64,000 nt of DNA from Maribacter aestuarii (GTDB lineage: Bacteria; Bacteroidota; Bacteroidia; Flavobacteriales; Flavobacteriaceae). A program made the position numbers and the translations under genes. The first letter of the stretch is position 1. Each line of letters opens with the position of its first letter. The notes under the pieces were generated by a model. That model was not told where the DNA came from. It saw only the letters and a program-made list of their open reading frames with translations, and did not search any database. The stretch is from assembly GCF_027474845.2 (NCBI RefSeq), contig NZ_CP107031.2, forward strand, positions 558,001 through 622,000, read 5' to 3'. Shown in pieces: positions 50,506-58,853 of the stretch.

Positions 50506-51129
50506 ATGAATTTCTTCAAGAACTTTTTTAAGACCAATACAAGTAGAACACTTTTTAATTTGTCTGACCGCGAAATAAAAGACCTCTTATGTGGTTTTGG
50601 GAAATCGGAAATAAAGAATAACGAAATTTTTATTACTGATTATCCTTTTCAACCCTCCGTAGCATATCCGGAAATAAAAATCTTAGCAAAAGACATTCAA
50701 TATATAAGTACAGATTTTGGAATTTGTAGGATTTATATTCAAAATGACATTGTATTTGTTACCTCAGTTCAAAAAGGAGAAATATTAGCGTTTGCTAAAG
50801 AACACAAGATTCAACTCATAAAACATAGTTTTAACTGGGACTGGATTTTAGAGCCATATCTGGATACAGAATTTACTCCTGAAAATGAAAAACTGGTAAG
50901 TGAACGTTTACTAGAAGTTGGGATTGATGCTTTAGAAACGGAAGAAATCCGCCTCGAGGTCGGGAGGCAAATGATAAAATATAACTTTGAGACTATGCTT
51001 TGGGATTGGTGCAGCTTAGGCCTGTACGACGTTCTGTGTGCCATGCGAGCCAAATACAGTCCGAAGGAATTTGAAAAGTTCTATAAAAGAGCGATAGAAA
51101 TTGATAAGCGGGTAAAAATTACCAGGTAA
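50506..51129 (+). CDS. Hypothetical protein
   Basis: 207 residues from ATG 50506 (MNFFKNFFKTNTSRTLFNLS); an upstream TTG-initiated extension is judged spurious because its residues are hydrophobic low-complexity. There is no signal peptide or transmembrane segment. The protein is mixed alpha/beta with Glu/Lys-rich surface and a conserved-looking end (YDVLCAMRAKYSPKEFEKFY). I do not recognise the family. It is flanked by an orphan terminator upstream and a convergent glycosylase gene. Confidence 0.7.
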   Translation: MNFFKNFFKTNTSRTLFNLSDREIKDLLCGFGKSEIKNNEIFITDYPFQPSVAYPEIKILAKDIQYISTDFGICRIYIQNDIVFVTSVQKGEILAFAKEHKIQLIKHSFNWDWILEPYLDTEFTPENEKLVSERLLEVGIDALETEEIRLEVGRQMIKYNFETMLWDWCSLGLYDVLCAMRAKYSPKEFEKFYKRAIEIDKRVKITR

Positions 51130-51155
51130 CATAGTTCATTCGGAGCAGAGATAAT

Positions 51156-51815
51156 TTAAAAAAAAGAACTGTATTGCATCACCCTAAAATCTAGTGTAGT
51201 AAAATTTGGATTTTGGCCCTTCAGTTTTTTATAAAGTGGGTTACTACCTACCGCCCTGTTGGCCGCACCGGACGGTGCCGTTAAGGAAACCGTCCTTACC
51301 AATTTCCCCGTGCTTGGATGCGTAAACTCGTTTATTCTTGGCACTTCGTCTGATACAGTTTTCAGACTAAGTCCATATTCCTTAAGATGTTTTCTAAAAA
51401 AATATTCCGGGCCATTTTTACTATTACCACCTGTAAACAAAAGGGTCTTGATGTTTGGGTACTGTTTCAAATATTGGAGTAGATTGCGTAATTGAATTTG
51501 CTGCATTCCTAAATCTGAGGCATCAATCTTTTCCCTTTTGGCACTCGCTACGATATCACAAATACCTATTTGGCGTTTTCTTAAAAATTTTTTGCGCTCT
51601 TCAATGGCTCTTTCGGAAGTTTCGAAGGACAGCTTTAAGTCAAAAATAATATTTAATATGGGCCATAGTTGGCCATCCCTGCTTCCATAACAAAAATTTA
51701 CGTCACCTTCCTTTAAATCACCCGTAGTGAACCTAGGCGGCGGAAGCGTACCTACAATTAGTTTAGTAGCTTCCTTAAAAAGAAAAGGGGGATATGGGTG
51801 CGTATGAAGGAACAT
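51156..51815 (-). CDS. Uracil-DNA glycosylase superfamily protein
   Basis: 219 residues. The N-terminal strand-loop KLIVGTLPPPRF fits the first active-site motif of the UDG superfamily (GxxPG-like position), followed by VNFCYGSRDGQLWPILNIIF, the IGICDIVASAKR strand and the late motif VSLTAPSGAANRAVG at the base-flipping loop. The exact subfamily is unclear; it resembles MUG/family-6-like proteins more than classical Ung. It probably excises uracil or a related damaged base. Convergent with the hypothetical gene. Confidence 0.8.
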   Translation of the reverse strand: MFLHTHPYPPFLFKEATKLIVGTLPPPRFTTGDLKEGDVNFCYGSRDGQLWPILNIIFDLKLSFETSERAIEERKKFLRKRQIGICDIVASAKREKIDASDLGMQQIQLRNLLQYLKQYPNIKTLLFTGGNSKNGPEYFFRKHLKEYGLSLKTVSDEVPRINEFTHPSTGKLVRTVSLTAPSGAANRAVGSNPLYKKLKGQNPNFTTLDFRVMQYSSFF

Positions 51816-51911
51816 TTATATTCAAAATAAGGTTCTCGTATTAACTCAATATTACGTTGTTAATTGACCTCGAATTTACTAACTTTAAAATAATCAGTAA
51901 GCATTAATGAT

Positions 51912-52040
51912 ATGGGAAAAGGAGATAGGAAATCGAAAAGGGGAAAAATTGCAAATAATTCCTATGGGGCCAGAAGACCCAAGAGAATTAAAAAAAGACC
52001 TACGGTTGAAGAGAAAATAAAAGTCGGGAAAAAGAAATAA
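51912..52040 (+). CDS. 30S ribosomal protein bTHX
   Basis: A 42-residue, very basic protein beginning MGKGDRKSKRGKIANNSYGA, the signature of bTHX in Bacteroidota, with RRPKRIKKRP following. In Thermus Thx fills a cavity at the top of the 30S head. It is short enough to be missed by length filters. It has its own small intergenic region; no terminator is clear after it. Confidence 0.93.
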   Translation: MGKGDRKSKRGKIANNSYGARRPKRIKKRPTVEEKIKVGKKK

Positions 52041-52159
52041 GGAACTGATACGAGTTTTTTATTTCAACTCATCTATAACTGCAAAATTTAGGTAAAGTGT
52101 GTAAGCGAGCAATCCTGTTCTACAACGTTTAGTTAACCACCGAAACTATTGTAAATAGA

Positions 52160-52531
52160 CTAATAATCGATTCTAAAAGTAAAGGTTAGCGCATCCTCAT
52201 CGTCCAAGCCCAGTTCATACGTATAGAACCCAATAGGCAAAGAATCTGTGGGGGTCTCGTCGGGAACAAAATTTAAGGAAGTGGAGTCCGTGGTGACACT
52301 TAAGGCTGTAATTCTAAAAGCTTGCTCGTATTCGAAATAATCTGAAAATTCCCCTGCTCCTACATTTTCGTAAACAGTATCTTTTTGAACCACCCTTACC
52401 TCATTAAAGAATAAGTTGGTATTGTTCTTAATACGAATATTCACCCTATCCACATCATCGTCCCTGTCCGTACAGGATATTATGATGCCCAAAAGAAAGA
52501 TAGCTAATAAGAGAATTCTTTTCATATGCAT
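52160..52531 (-). CDS. Small lipoprotein of unknown function
   Basis: 123 residues (two ATGs, MHMKR; the second, 52525, also possible). The N-terminus is a lipoprotein signal: AIFLLGIIISC with the lipobox Cys near residue 20, followed by acidic residues (TDRDDD) that in Bacteroidota often mark surface-exposed lipoproteins. The rest looks like one Ig-type sandwich (VNIRIKNNTNLFFNEVRV, RITALSVTTDSTS). No family recognised. Confidence 0.8.
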   Translation of the reverse strand: MHMKRILLLAIFLLGIIISCTDRDDDVDRVNIRIKNNTNLFFNEVRVVQKDTVYENVGAGEFSDYFEYEQAFRITALSVTTDSTSLNFVPDETPTDSLPIGFYTYELGLDDEDALTFTFRIDY

Positions 52532-52582
52532 TGATTAAGGCCTAAACCATTACTAATCAAACGGCAAATGGGAAGGAATATT

Positions 52583-53344
52583 TTATCTGATAAAAACAGG
52601 TTCGTTCTCCTTGAGGGTATGCTCCTTACTATATTCGTATTCGTCCAAATTAAAACCTTTGATATCTTCCAAAGTTTTCGCGTTCGCATCCAAAATATAG
52701 CGGACCATGGAGCCCCTTGCCTTTTTTGCGTAAAAACTGATGACTTTTAATTTATCATTTTTCCAATCCTTAAAAATTGGGGTTATTACCGGTGCTTTTA
52801 GTGTTTTAGTGTCAACTGCTCCAAAATATTCATTACTGGCCAAATTAAGGAACAACTCATCATCCTCTAATTCAGAATTCAAGGAATTGGTTACTTTCTT
52901 TTTCCAAAAGTCGTACAGATTTTTATCCCTACCTACTTTTAAGGAAGTTCCCATCTCCAAACGGTATGGCTGTATTAAATCCAACGGTTTCAGAATACCG
53001 TAAAGACCGGATAAAATACGGAGCATATCCTGTAGCCTAGATAATTTTGAATCGGAAATAGTATAGGCATCCAATCCCTGGTACACATCACCATTGAACG
53101 CGTAAACCGCAGGCCGGGCATTTTCTGGAGTGAAGGGAACAGAAAAATTTTGATTACGTTCCCAGTTCAGTTGGGCCAGATTATCTGAAATAGACATAAG
53201 GTCGGATAAGGCTTTTGGCTTTTTCTTTGCCAAAATCTTATTCAGTTTTTCAGCTTCCCTTATAAAGTCGGGCTCCGTAAATTTTGAGGTCGGCAATTCG
53301 GATTCGTAATCCAACGATTTGGCAGGGGAAATAACAATTTTCAT
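52583..53344 (-). CDS. yaaA: Peroxide stress protein YaaA
   Basis: 253 residues, full length. The conserved beginning [15 protein letters not shown], the middle [18 protein letters not shown] and [20 protein letters not shown], and [16 protein letters not shown] define the DUF328/YaaA family, which lowers free iron during peroxide stress and binds DNA with a helix-hairpin-helix-like fold. No peroxide regulator is adjacent. Confidence 0.96.
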   Translation of the reverse strand: MKIVISPAKSLDYESELPTSKFTEPDFIREAEKLNKILAKKKPKALSDLMSISDNLAQLNWERNQNFSVPFTPENARPAVYAFNGDVYQGLDAYTISDSKLSRLQDMLRILSGLYGILKPLDLIQPYRLEMGTSLKVGRDKNLYDFWKKKVTNSLNSELEDDELFLNLASNEYFGAVDTKTLKAPVITPIFKDWKNDKLKVISFYAKKARGSMVRYILDANAKTLEDIKGFNLDEYEYSKEHTLKENEPVFIR

Positions 53345-53529
53345 CTGTTTAAATTTTAATGTTTTTTAAAAGCCAGATGTAATTCGCCATTGAAAATCTT
53401 GGTTAATATCAAGAGTTGGTATGGCTCATTTCATAGCGTTCCTTTTATTCGCTCTAAAAATAATCAGGATTTAACATAGAACCTATTCTTCCCCAAAAAG
53501 AGTTTTGATAGGCGCATTGATGATAACTA

Positions 53530-54558
53530 TTACCCCAAGCTGTTTTTGGTATAGTTCCTCCATTTATCAATGCAAGCTCGCATATCCTCAGGGAGTTCAG
53601 AATCGAAACGCATTTGTTTTCCGCTCACAGGGTGCACAAAACCCAATGTTTTGGCATGTAGCGCCTGCCGAGGGAGCAGTTTAAACGTATTTTCCACAAA
53701 CTGCCTATACTTTGTAAATGTAGTGCCCTTAAGAATTTTTTCACCGCCATAACGCTCATCGTTAAAAAGCGTATGACCAATATATTTCATATGTACCCTA
53801 ATTTGATGAGTTCTTCCCGTCTCCAATTTACAGGAAACCAAAGTAACATACCCCAAACGTTCCAAGACCTTGAAATGGGTTACCGCTTCCTTCCCCTCGT
53901 CACCATCAGGAAAAACATGCATCTGTAGCCTGTTTTTTGGATTTCTGCCCACATTCCCGATAATGGTACCCTCGTCCTCTTCCATATTTCCCCAAACCAA
54001 GGCAATGTATTCCCGTTCTGAAGTCTTGTCAAAAAACTGCTTTGCCAAATACGTCATGGCTGCCTCCGTTTTAGCTATGACCAAGAGTCCAGAGGTGTCT
54101 TTGTCTATACGATGTACCAATCCCGGCCGTTCGTTGCTATTGGCGGGCAAGTTATCAATATGATAGATTAATGCATTTATGAGCGTTCCCGAATAATTTC
54201 CGTGTCCCGGGTGTACGACCATACCCGCAGGTTTGTTCACGACCAAAAGCACATCGTCTTCGTATACAATATCTAAGGGAATATCTTCGGGCACCAGTAA
54301 GAACTCATGGGGCGGGTGCTCAAAAAGAACTTTCACCTCATCCCCTGCCTTTACCTTATAATTGGATTTGACAATGGAATCGTTTACCCAAACATGGCCG
54401 TCTTTTGCTGCCTGTTGAATTTTGTTACGCGTCGCATTCTCAATAAAATTCATTAAGAATTTGTCCACTCTCAAAGGCTCCTGACCTTTAGAGGCTACGA
54501 TCCGATGGTGCTCAAAAAGCTCGCTATCCTCTTGTTCAGGATTTTCTATGGATTCCAT
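53530..54558 (-). CDS. rluD: RluA-family 23S rRNA pseudouridine synthase
   Basis: 342 residues. An N-terminal S4 RNA-binding domain (RVDKFLMNFIENATRNKIQQ) is followed by the synthase domain with the catalytic Asp in RPGLVHRIDKDTSGLLVIAK, plus VVNKPAGMVVHPGHGNYSGT and LETGRTHQIRVHMKYIGH. Best match is the RluD branch (positions 1911/1915/1917 in E. coli numbering), though RluC cannot be excluded. It starts 3 bases after the PASTA gene. Confidence 0.9.
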   Translation of the reverse strand: MESIENPEQEDSELFEHHRIVASKGQEPLRVDKFLMNFIENATRNKIQQAAKDGHVWVNDSIVKSNYKVKAGDEVKVLFEHPPHEFLLVPEDIPLDIVYEDDVLLVVNKPAGMVVHPGHGNYSGTLINALIYHIDNLPANSNERPGLVHRIDKDTSGLLVIAKTEAAMTYLAKQFFDKTSEREYIALVWGNMEEDEGTIIGNVGRNPKNRLQMHVFPDGDEGKEAVTHFKVLERLGYVTLVSCKLETGRTHQIRVHMKYIGHTLFNDERYGGEKILKGTTFTKYRQFVENTFKLLPRQALHAKTLGFVHPVSGKQMRFDSELPEDMRACIDKWRNYTKNSLG

Positions 54559-54561
54559 AAA

Positions 54562-55149
54562 CTATTCTGAATCTGCTCTAATAATAGCACTATCGGGAAT
54601 ACTGCCGTTTCCACATATCAGCTCTATTTTAGAAGTTTTAGGAAGCTTGTCCCCTGGCTTCACGTCCTTTCCTTTGTGCTTAATGTAATAGACCATATCC
54701 TTGCCAAGCTGGTCAATATAGGTAACGCGTTGCACATCTAGTCCTACCGCCCTCAACATAGAAGACGCATTTCTTTTAGTAACCTGTATGATGTTTGGGA
54801 CAGTTACCTTCTTGTATCCTGAAGGATTTACGGCAAAATAAATTTTTCTATTTGCTTTTACCTTTGTACCTGCCGGGGGGTCTTGTGTAATAATTGAAAA
54901 TCTAGGGTATTCCGGATTGTAGTTGGCGGAGTCCAAAACCTCGTAGCGCAACCCCGCTTCCTCTACAGATTTGCGCATTTCCATCACAGATAATTTAGAA
55001 AAATCCGGGACCTCAACAAATTCGCCATGATTGGTGGTACTCTTTAGCCATTGCAAAACGCCAAAGACCAGCAATATGGTAACTATTAGAGCAAGACCTA
55101 TTTGGATTAAAAATGTCTTACTTCTCAAAAAATTTAAAAAATTCTTCAT
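54562..55149 (-). CDS. Membrane-anchored PASTA domain protein without a kinase
   Basis: 195 residues: a short cytoplasmic tail, one transmembrane helix (~15-33, FLIQIGLALIVTILLVFGVL) and two to three PASTA modules outside (FVEVPDFSKLSVMEMRKSVE, then KVTVPNIIQVTKRNASSMLR). PASTA domains bind peptidoglycan or muropeptides; in Firmicutes and Actinobacteria they hang on Ser/Thr kinases or penicillin-binding proteins, but here neither is present. It diverges from ddl, a cell-wall precursor gene, across a 168-base gap. Confidence 0.88.
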   Translation of the reverse strand: MKNFLNFLRSKTFLIQIGLALIVTILLVFGVLQWLKSTTNHGEFVEVPDFSKLSVMEMRKSVEEAGLRYEVLDSANYNPEYPRFSIITQDPPAGTKVKANRKIYFAVNPSGYKKVTVPNIIQVTKRNASSMLRAVGLDVQRVTYIDQLGKDMVYYIKHKGKDVKPGDKLPKTSKIELICGNGSIPDSAIIRADSE

Positions 55150-55317
55150 TTAAGGTCATTAACACCGCAAATATAATAAATGCCATTGTACCTTCTTAGT
55201 CACTTATTTAAATGTTATGTATAGATATTTATGTTGATTGGTATCAAACGTTTTTATTTGTCTTTTTTGTTTAAGCGGAATAACACATCTTTGTGTAAGC
55301 AATAACACCGGCCCAAA

Positions 55318-56292
55318 ATGAGAAAAAAAGTAGCGATTATTATGGGAGGCTTTTCCAGTGAGTATAAAATATCACTCAAAAGTGGAAACGTAGTTTACGA
55401 TTATTTGGACAAGGAAAAGTATGATGCCTATAGAATTCACATTTTTAAGGATAGATGGATTTACGTTGATTCTAATGAAAAAGAGTTTCCAGTTAACCGA
55501 CACGATTTCTCGTTGAAACTTAATAATCAAATGGTCAAATTCGATTGTGTGTTCAATGCCATTCACGGAACTCCAGGAGAAGACGGTCTAATGCAAGCCT
55601 ACTTTAAGTTGTTGGGAATTCCACAAACCTCATGTGGTTTTTATCAAGCTGCGTTGACCTTTAACAAAAGAGACTTATTAAGTGTACTCAAGGCCTATGG
55701 CATCAAATCCGCCCCTTCTTATTATTTGAACAAGGGCGATAAAATTGATGAAAAACAAATAATAGATAAGGTTAAATTGCCCTGTTTCGTTAAAGCAAAT
55801 AAATCCGGTAGCAGTTATGGTATTACCAAGGTCTATAAAGCCGAGGAGCTAAAAAACGCCATATCCCTAGCTTATATGGAGGACGATGAAATTATCATCG
55901 AAGGATTTTTGGAAGGGACCGAAGTATCAGTAGGAGTGATTAAATATAAAGGGGAAACAACCGTACTACCCATAACGGAGATAGTGACTGAAAATGACTT
56001 TTTTGATTACGAGGCAAAGTATGAGGGAAAGTCCCAGGAAATAACACCCGCCAGAATCAGCAATGAGCAGGAACAGAACGTGACCCGTATCGCCAGGACC
56101 ATCTATGACGTTTTAAAGATGAACGGTTTTTCTAGAAGCGAATTTATATTCATTGGAGAGGATCCTTTTCTTTTGGAAGTGAATACTACCCCGGGACTCA
56201 CTAAGGAAAGTATCCTTCCCCAACAAGCAAAAGAAGCAGGAATAGATTTATCCCAATTGTTCGAAAGCGCAATTGAAGAAGCTTTATCCTAA
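55318..56292 (+). CDS. ddl: D-alanine--D-alanine ligase
   Basis: 324 residues, an ATP-grasp ligase that makes the D-Ala-D-Ala of peptidoglycan. It has the N-terminal glycine-rich start AIIMGGFSSEYKISLKSG, AIHGTPGEDGLMQAYFKLLG, the grasp loop VKANKSGSSYGITKV, and the metal/substrate motif LLEVNTTPGLTKESILPQQA. It is followed by coaD 31 bases later, likely co-transcribed. Confidence 0.96.
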   Translation: MRKKVAIIMGGFSSEYKISLKSGNVVYDYLDKEKYDAYRIHIFKDRWIYVDSNEKEFPVNRHDFSLKLNNQMVKFDCVFNAIHGTPGEDGLMQAYFKLLGIPQTSCGFYQAALTFNKRDLLSVLKAYGIKSAPSYYLNKGDKIDEKQIIDKVKLPCFVKANKSGSSYGITKVYKAEELKNAISLAYMEDDEIIIEGFLEGTEVSVGVIKYKGETTVLPITEIVTENDFFDYEAKYEGKSQEITPARISNEQEQNVTRIARTIYDVLKMNGFSRSEFIFIGEDPFLLEVNTTPGLTKESILPQQAKEAGIDLSQLFESAIEEALS

Positions 56293-56323
56293 TTTAACTA
56301 TCTTTAATTCCATTCATCTGAAT

Positions 56324-56779
56324 ATGAGACGTGCAATTTTTCCAGGTTCTTTTGACCCTCTAACGTTAGGTCACCATGATATTATACTTAGGGGTATAAC
56401 CTTGTTCGATGAATTGATTATCGCCATAGGAGAGAACTCGGAGAAGAAATACATGTTCAGTTTAGAGGAACGTACAAAATTCATTAAGGAAGCTTATAAG
56501 AACGAGACAAAAATAAAAGTGCTTACCTATAAGGGCCTAACAGTTGATTTTTGTAGACAAATAGAGGCAAATTTTATTCTTAGGGGATTACGCAATCCGG
56601 CTGATTTTGAATTTGAAAAAGCAATCGCTCATACCAACCGTAAGCTTTCCGAAATTGAAACTGTTTTTTTACTTACCTCTTCAGGAAAATCCTATATAAG
56701 TTCTTCAATAGTACGGGATGTTATTAGAAATGGAGGTGATTACACTGGTTTAGTCCCAGATTCCGTCAGAATACCATAG
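56324..56779 (+). CDS. coaD: Pantetheine-phosphate adenylyltransferase
   Basis: 151 residues from ATG 56324 (MRRAIFPGSFDPLTLGHHDI); the frame extends upstream into ddl but the family begins here. The nucleotidyltransferase TxGH-type motif appears as LTLGHHD, with LRGLRNPADFEFEKAIAHTN and the ISSSIVR motif near the end. It carries out the fourth step of coenzyme A synthesis. Confidence 0.96.
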   Translation: MRRAIFPGSFDPLTLGHHDIILRGITLFDELIIAIGENSEKKYMFSLEERTKFIKEAYKNETKIKVLTYKGLTVDFCRQIEANFILRGLRNPADFEFEKAIAHTNRKLSEIETVFLLTSSGKSYISSSIVRDVIRNGGDYTGLVPDSVRIP

Positions 56780-56858
56780 AAAATTAGTCTTAGACCACAC
56801 CTTTAGACTTATCAACAACAGTTTTTTAATAATTTACAACAATTCTGATAGTATAACT

Positions 56859-56894
56859 TGAATATTCTTTTAGATTAGTAGGAAATTTCTTCCT
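56859..56894 (+). promoter_or_regulatory. Upstream element shared with the next kinase gene, copy 1
   Basis: TTGAATATTC, 6 bases, ATTAGTAGGAAATT lies just ahead of the first PAS kinase. The same two blocks with 7 bases between them precede the second kinase (58815-58845). Similarity outside the coding regions suggests a shared promoter or regulatory site preserved after tandem duplication. Confidence 0.55.
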
Positions 56895-56897
56895 GTT

Positions 56898-58742
56898 ATG
56901 ATCAAAACCAGTTCCGAATTGTCATTCTCATCTGATTGGATTCAACAAATACCTACGGCAATCGCTTTAATAGATACCGACTACAATTTCGTTAGCGCCT
57001 CCCCCAATTGGCTAAAAAAATTCAAGTTTGGGGAACAGGATTTATCTGGAACCAATTTATTCGAGCTTTTCCCTAGATTTTCTAAGGACTGGGATAGTAG
57101 ATTGCAATATTGTCTTGATGGACTAAAGGACATAAAGATTATAGACCACTACGCGGAAACTAGAGACCCCGATAGTAACCTACTCTGGAATTTAAATCCT
57201 TGGAAAGATGGTTATGGAAATATTATTGGCGTTATTCTAAAAGCTGATACCATTTCGAAAACAAAGGAATTGGAACTGGAGCTTAAACGCACCAAAATCC
57301 TATTAAGCGAAAAAAGTAAAATTGCTAAAATTGGAAGCTGGGAATATACAATTGCAGACAAAAAATTAGTTTGGACTCCGGCCGTGAACAGCATTTATGC
57401 TGTACAGAAGGATTTAAAACCATCCTTGGATGAAGCCCTAAAACATTACAAAGAAGGAAAATCCAGAAACACGATAAAAAATGCCGTTGAACAGGCAATT
57501 ACCACGGGCAAACCTTGGAATGAAAATTTACAATTGGTGCGTGGCGACGGAAAGACGATTTGGGTAAACTCCATTGGACGTCCCAAATATAAGGATGGTG
57601 TTTGTTTAAGGGTTATTGGAACAGTACAGGACATTACGCATACCTTTAATCACACGTTAAACGTAAAAAGGGTTAGCGCTACGGAAAACCCATTTTTCGA
57701 AAAAGTCCCTTTTGGACTCATCCTTACCGATTTTAGAACCGGAAAACTTTTAAATGTAAATTCGAGTTTTTTGCGTCTTACGGGGTATGACAAAACTTTT
57801 TTCAGCGGTAAAAGTTTTAAAAGCTTCGTAACACAGACGATAAAAAAGAGAAGTAGCTCTTTTGCTGCACAATTACAGGAAAATGAATCCTACGAACCTT
57901 TTGAAATGACCTTCAGTCATAAGAATGGTAAAAAGCTTAACCTCAAATTCTCAGGTCAACTCTTAGTAAATGATAATCATCATACCCAAGTATTGACCAC
58001 AGTCGAAAACCTGACCGGGGACCTACAGAAAGAAAAAAATCTTAAAAAAGTACTTAACGAGTCTAAAGTCCAGAATGAGCAATTATTGAATTTTGCCCAC
58101 ATGGTATCTCATAACCTCAAAGCCCATGCCACGAACTTTTCGCTCCTATTGAACTTTTTGGACAAAGAAAAAGGAGATAATGAACGCAAAAAACTAATGG
58201 GAATGTTGTTCAGTGCATCGGACAACCTTTCAGGAACAATAAAGGGCTTAAGGGAAATTGTAGCCATAAAAACGAACGTAAATGAGGAAAAAAGACTTCT
58301 TTCATTGAACGATTGTATATTTTCCGTAGAGCAAAATTTGATTGGACTACTTAAAGAAAATAATGGTAAAATAGTGAATGAAATTTCCGATGATGTTAAA
58401 GTAAAAGCATTACCGGCCTATCTGGAGAGCATTTTGACCAATTGCCTTACAAATGCCTTAAAATATAGACATCTTGATAAAGACCCGATCATAATCCTGA
58501 GTGTAGAAAAGCAGAAAGACTACACTGTATTGCATATAGAGGATAATGGATTAGGACTGGATATGAAAAAAATTGGACACAAACTTTTTGGGATTTACAA
58601 TACATTCCATAAAAACAAGGATTCTAGGGGAATAGGCCTGTATATATCTAAGAACCAGATAGAAGCTATGAACGGAAAAATTTCGGCAACGAGCGTTTTG
58701 GGTCAAGGTTCAACCTTTAGCATCTTTTTTAACACCAACTAA
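56898..58742 (+). CDS. PAS-domain sensor histidine kinase
   Basis: 614 residues, no transmembrane helices, so probably a soluble sensor. PAS-type domains lie near residues 8-120 (IPTAIALIDTDYNFVSASPN), 135-260 (AKIGSWEYTIADKKLVWTP) and 270-385 (NVNSSFLRLTGYDKTFFSGK). The phospho-acceptor His is in FAHMVSHNLKAHATNFSLLL (~400), and the ATPase domain shows N, G1 and G2 boxes (LTNCLTNALKYRH, HIEDNGLGLDM, SRGIGLYISKNQIEAM). The ligand is unknown. It is followed by a paralogue in tandem. Confidence 0.93.
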   Translation: MIKTSSELSFSSDWIQQIPTAIALIDTDYNFVSASPNWLKKFKFGEQDLSGTNLFELFPRFSKDWDSRLQYCLDGLKDIKIIDHYAETRDPDSNLLWNLNPWKDGYGNIIGVILKADTISKTKELELELKRTKILLSEKSKIAKIGSWEYTIADKKLVWTPAVNSIYAVQKDLKPSLDEALKHYKEGKSRNTIKNAVEQAITTGKPWNENLQLVRGDGKTIWVNSIGRPKYKDGVCLRVIGTVQDITHTFNHTLNVKRVSATENPFFEKVPFGLILTDFRTGKLLNVNSSFLRLTGYDKTFFSGKSFKSFVTQTIKKRSSSFAAQLQENESYEPFEMTFSHKNGKKLNLKFSGQLLVNDNHHTQVLTTVENLTGDLQKEKNLKKVLNESKVQNEQLLNFAHMVSHNLKAHATNFSLLLNFLDKEKGDNERKKLMGMLFSASDNLSGTIKGLREIVAIKTNVNEEKRLLSLNDCIFSVEQNLIGLLKENNGKIVNEISDDVKVKALPAYLESILTNCLTNALKYRHLDKDPIIILSVEKQKDYTVLHIEDNGLGLDMKKIGHKLFGIYNTFHKNKDSRGIGLYISKNQIEAMNGKISATSVLGQGSTFSIFFNTN

Positions 58743-58814
58743 AATCGCCCCATAACTGTTTCTGGTGGTGCTAACCACAACTATTGGTTAGTTCACAACA
58801 AACTTTTACACTAG

Positions 58815-58845
58815 TTGAATATTCAACATAAATTAGTAGGAAATT
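58815..58845 (+). promoter_or_regulatory. Upstream element shared with the previous kinase gene, copy 2
   Basis: TTGAATATTC, 7 bases, ATTAGTAGGAAATT, matching the block before the first kinase. It lies 9 bases before the ATG at 58854. Confidence 0.55.
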
Positions 58846-58853
58846 CCCTTATT

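Noticed and set aside
56273..56323. N-terminal extension of coaD overlapping ddl
   Set aside because: The family starts at MRRAIFPGSFDPLTLGH; upstream residues are out-of-family and overlap ddl.
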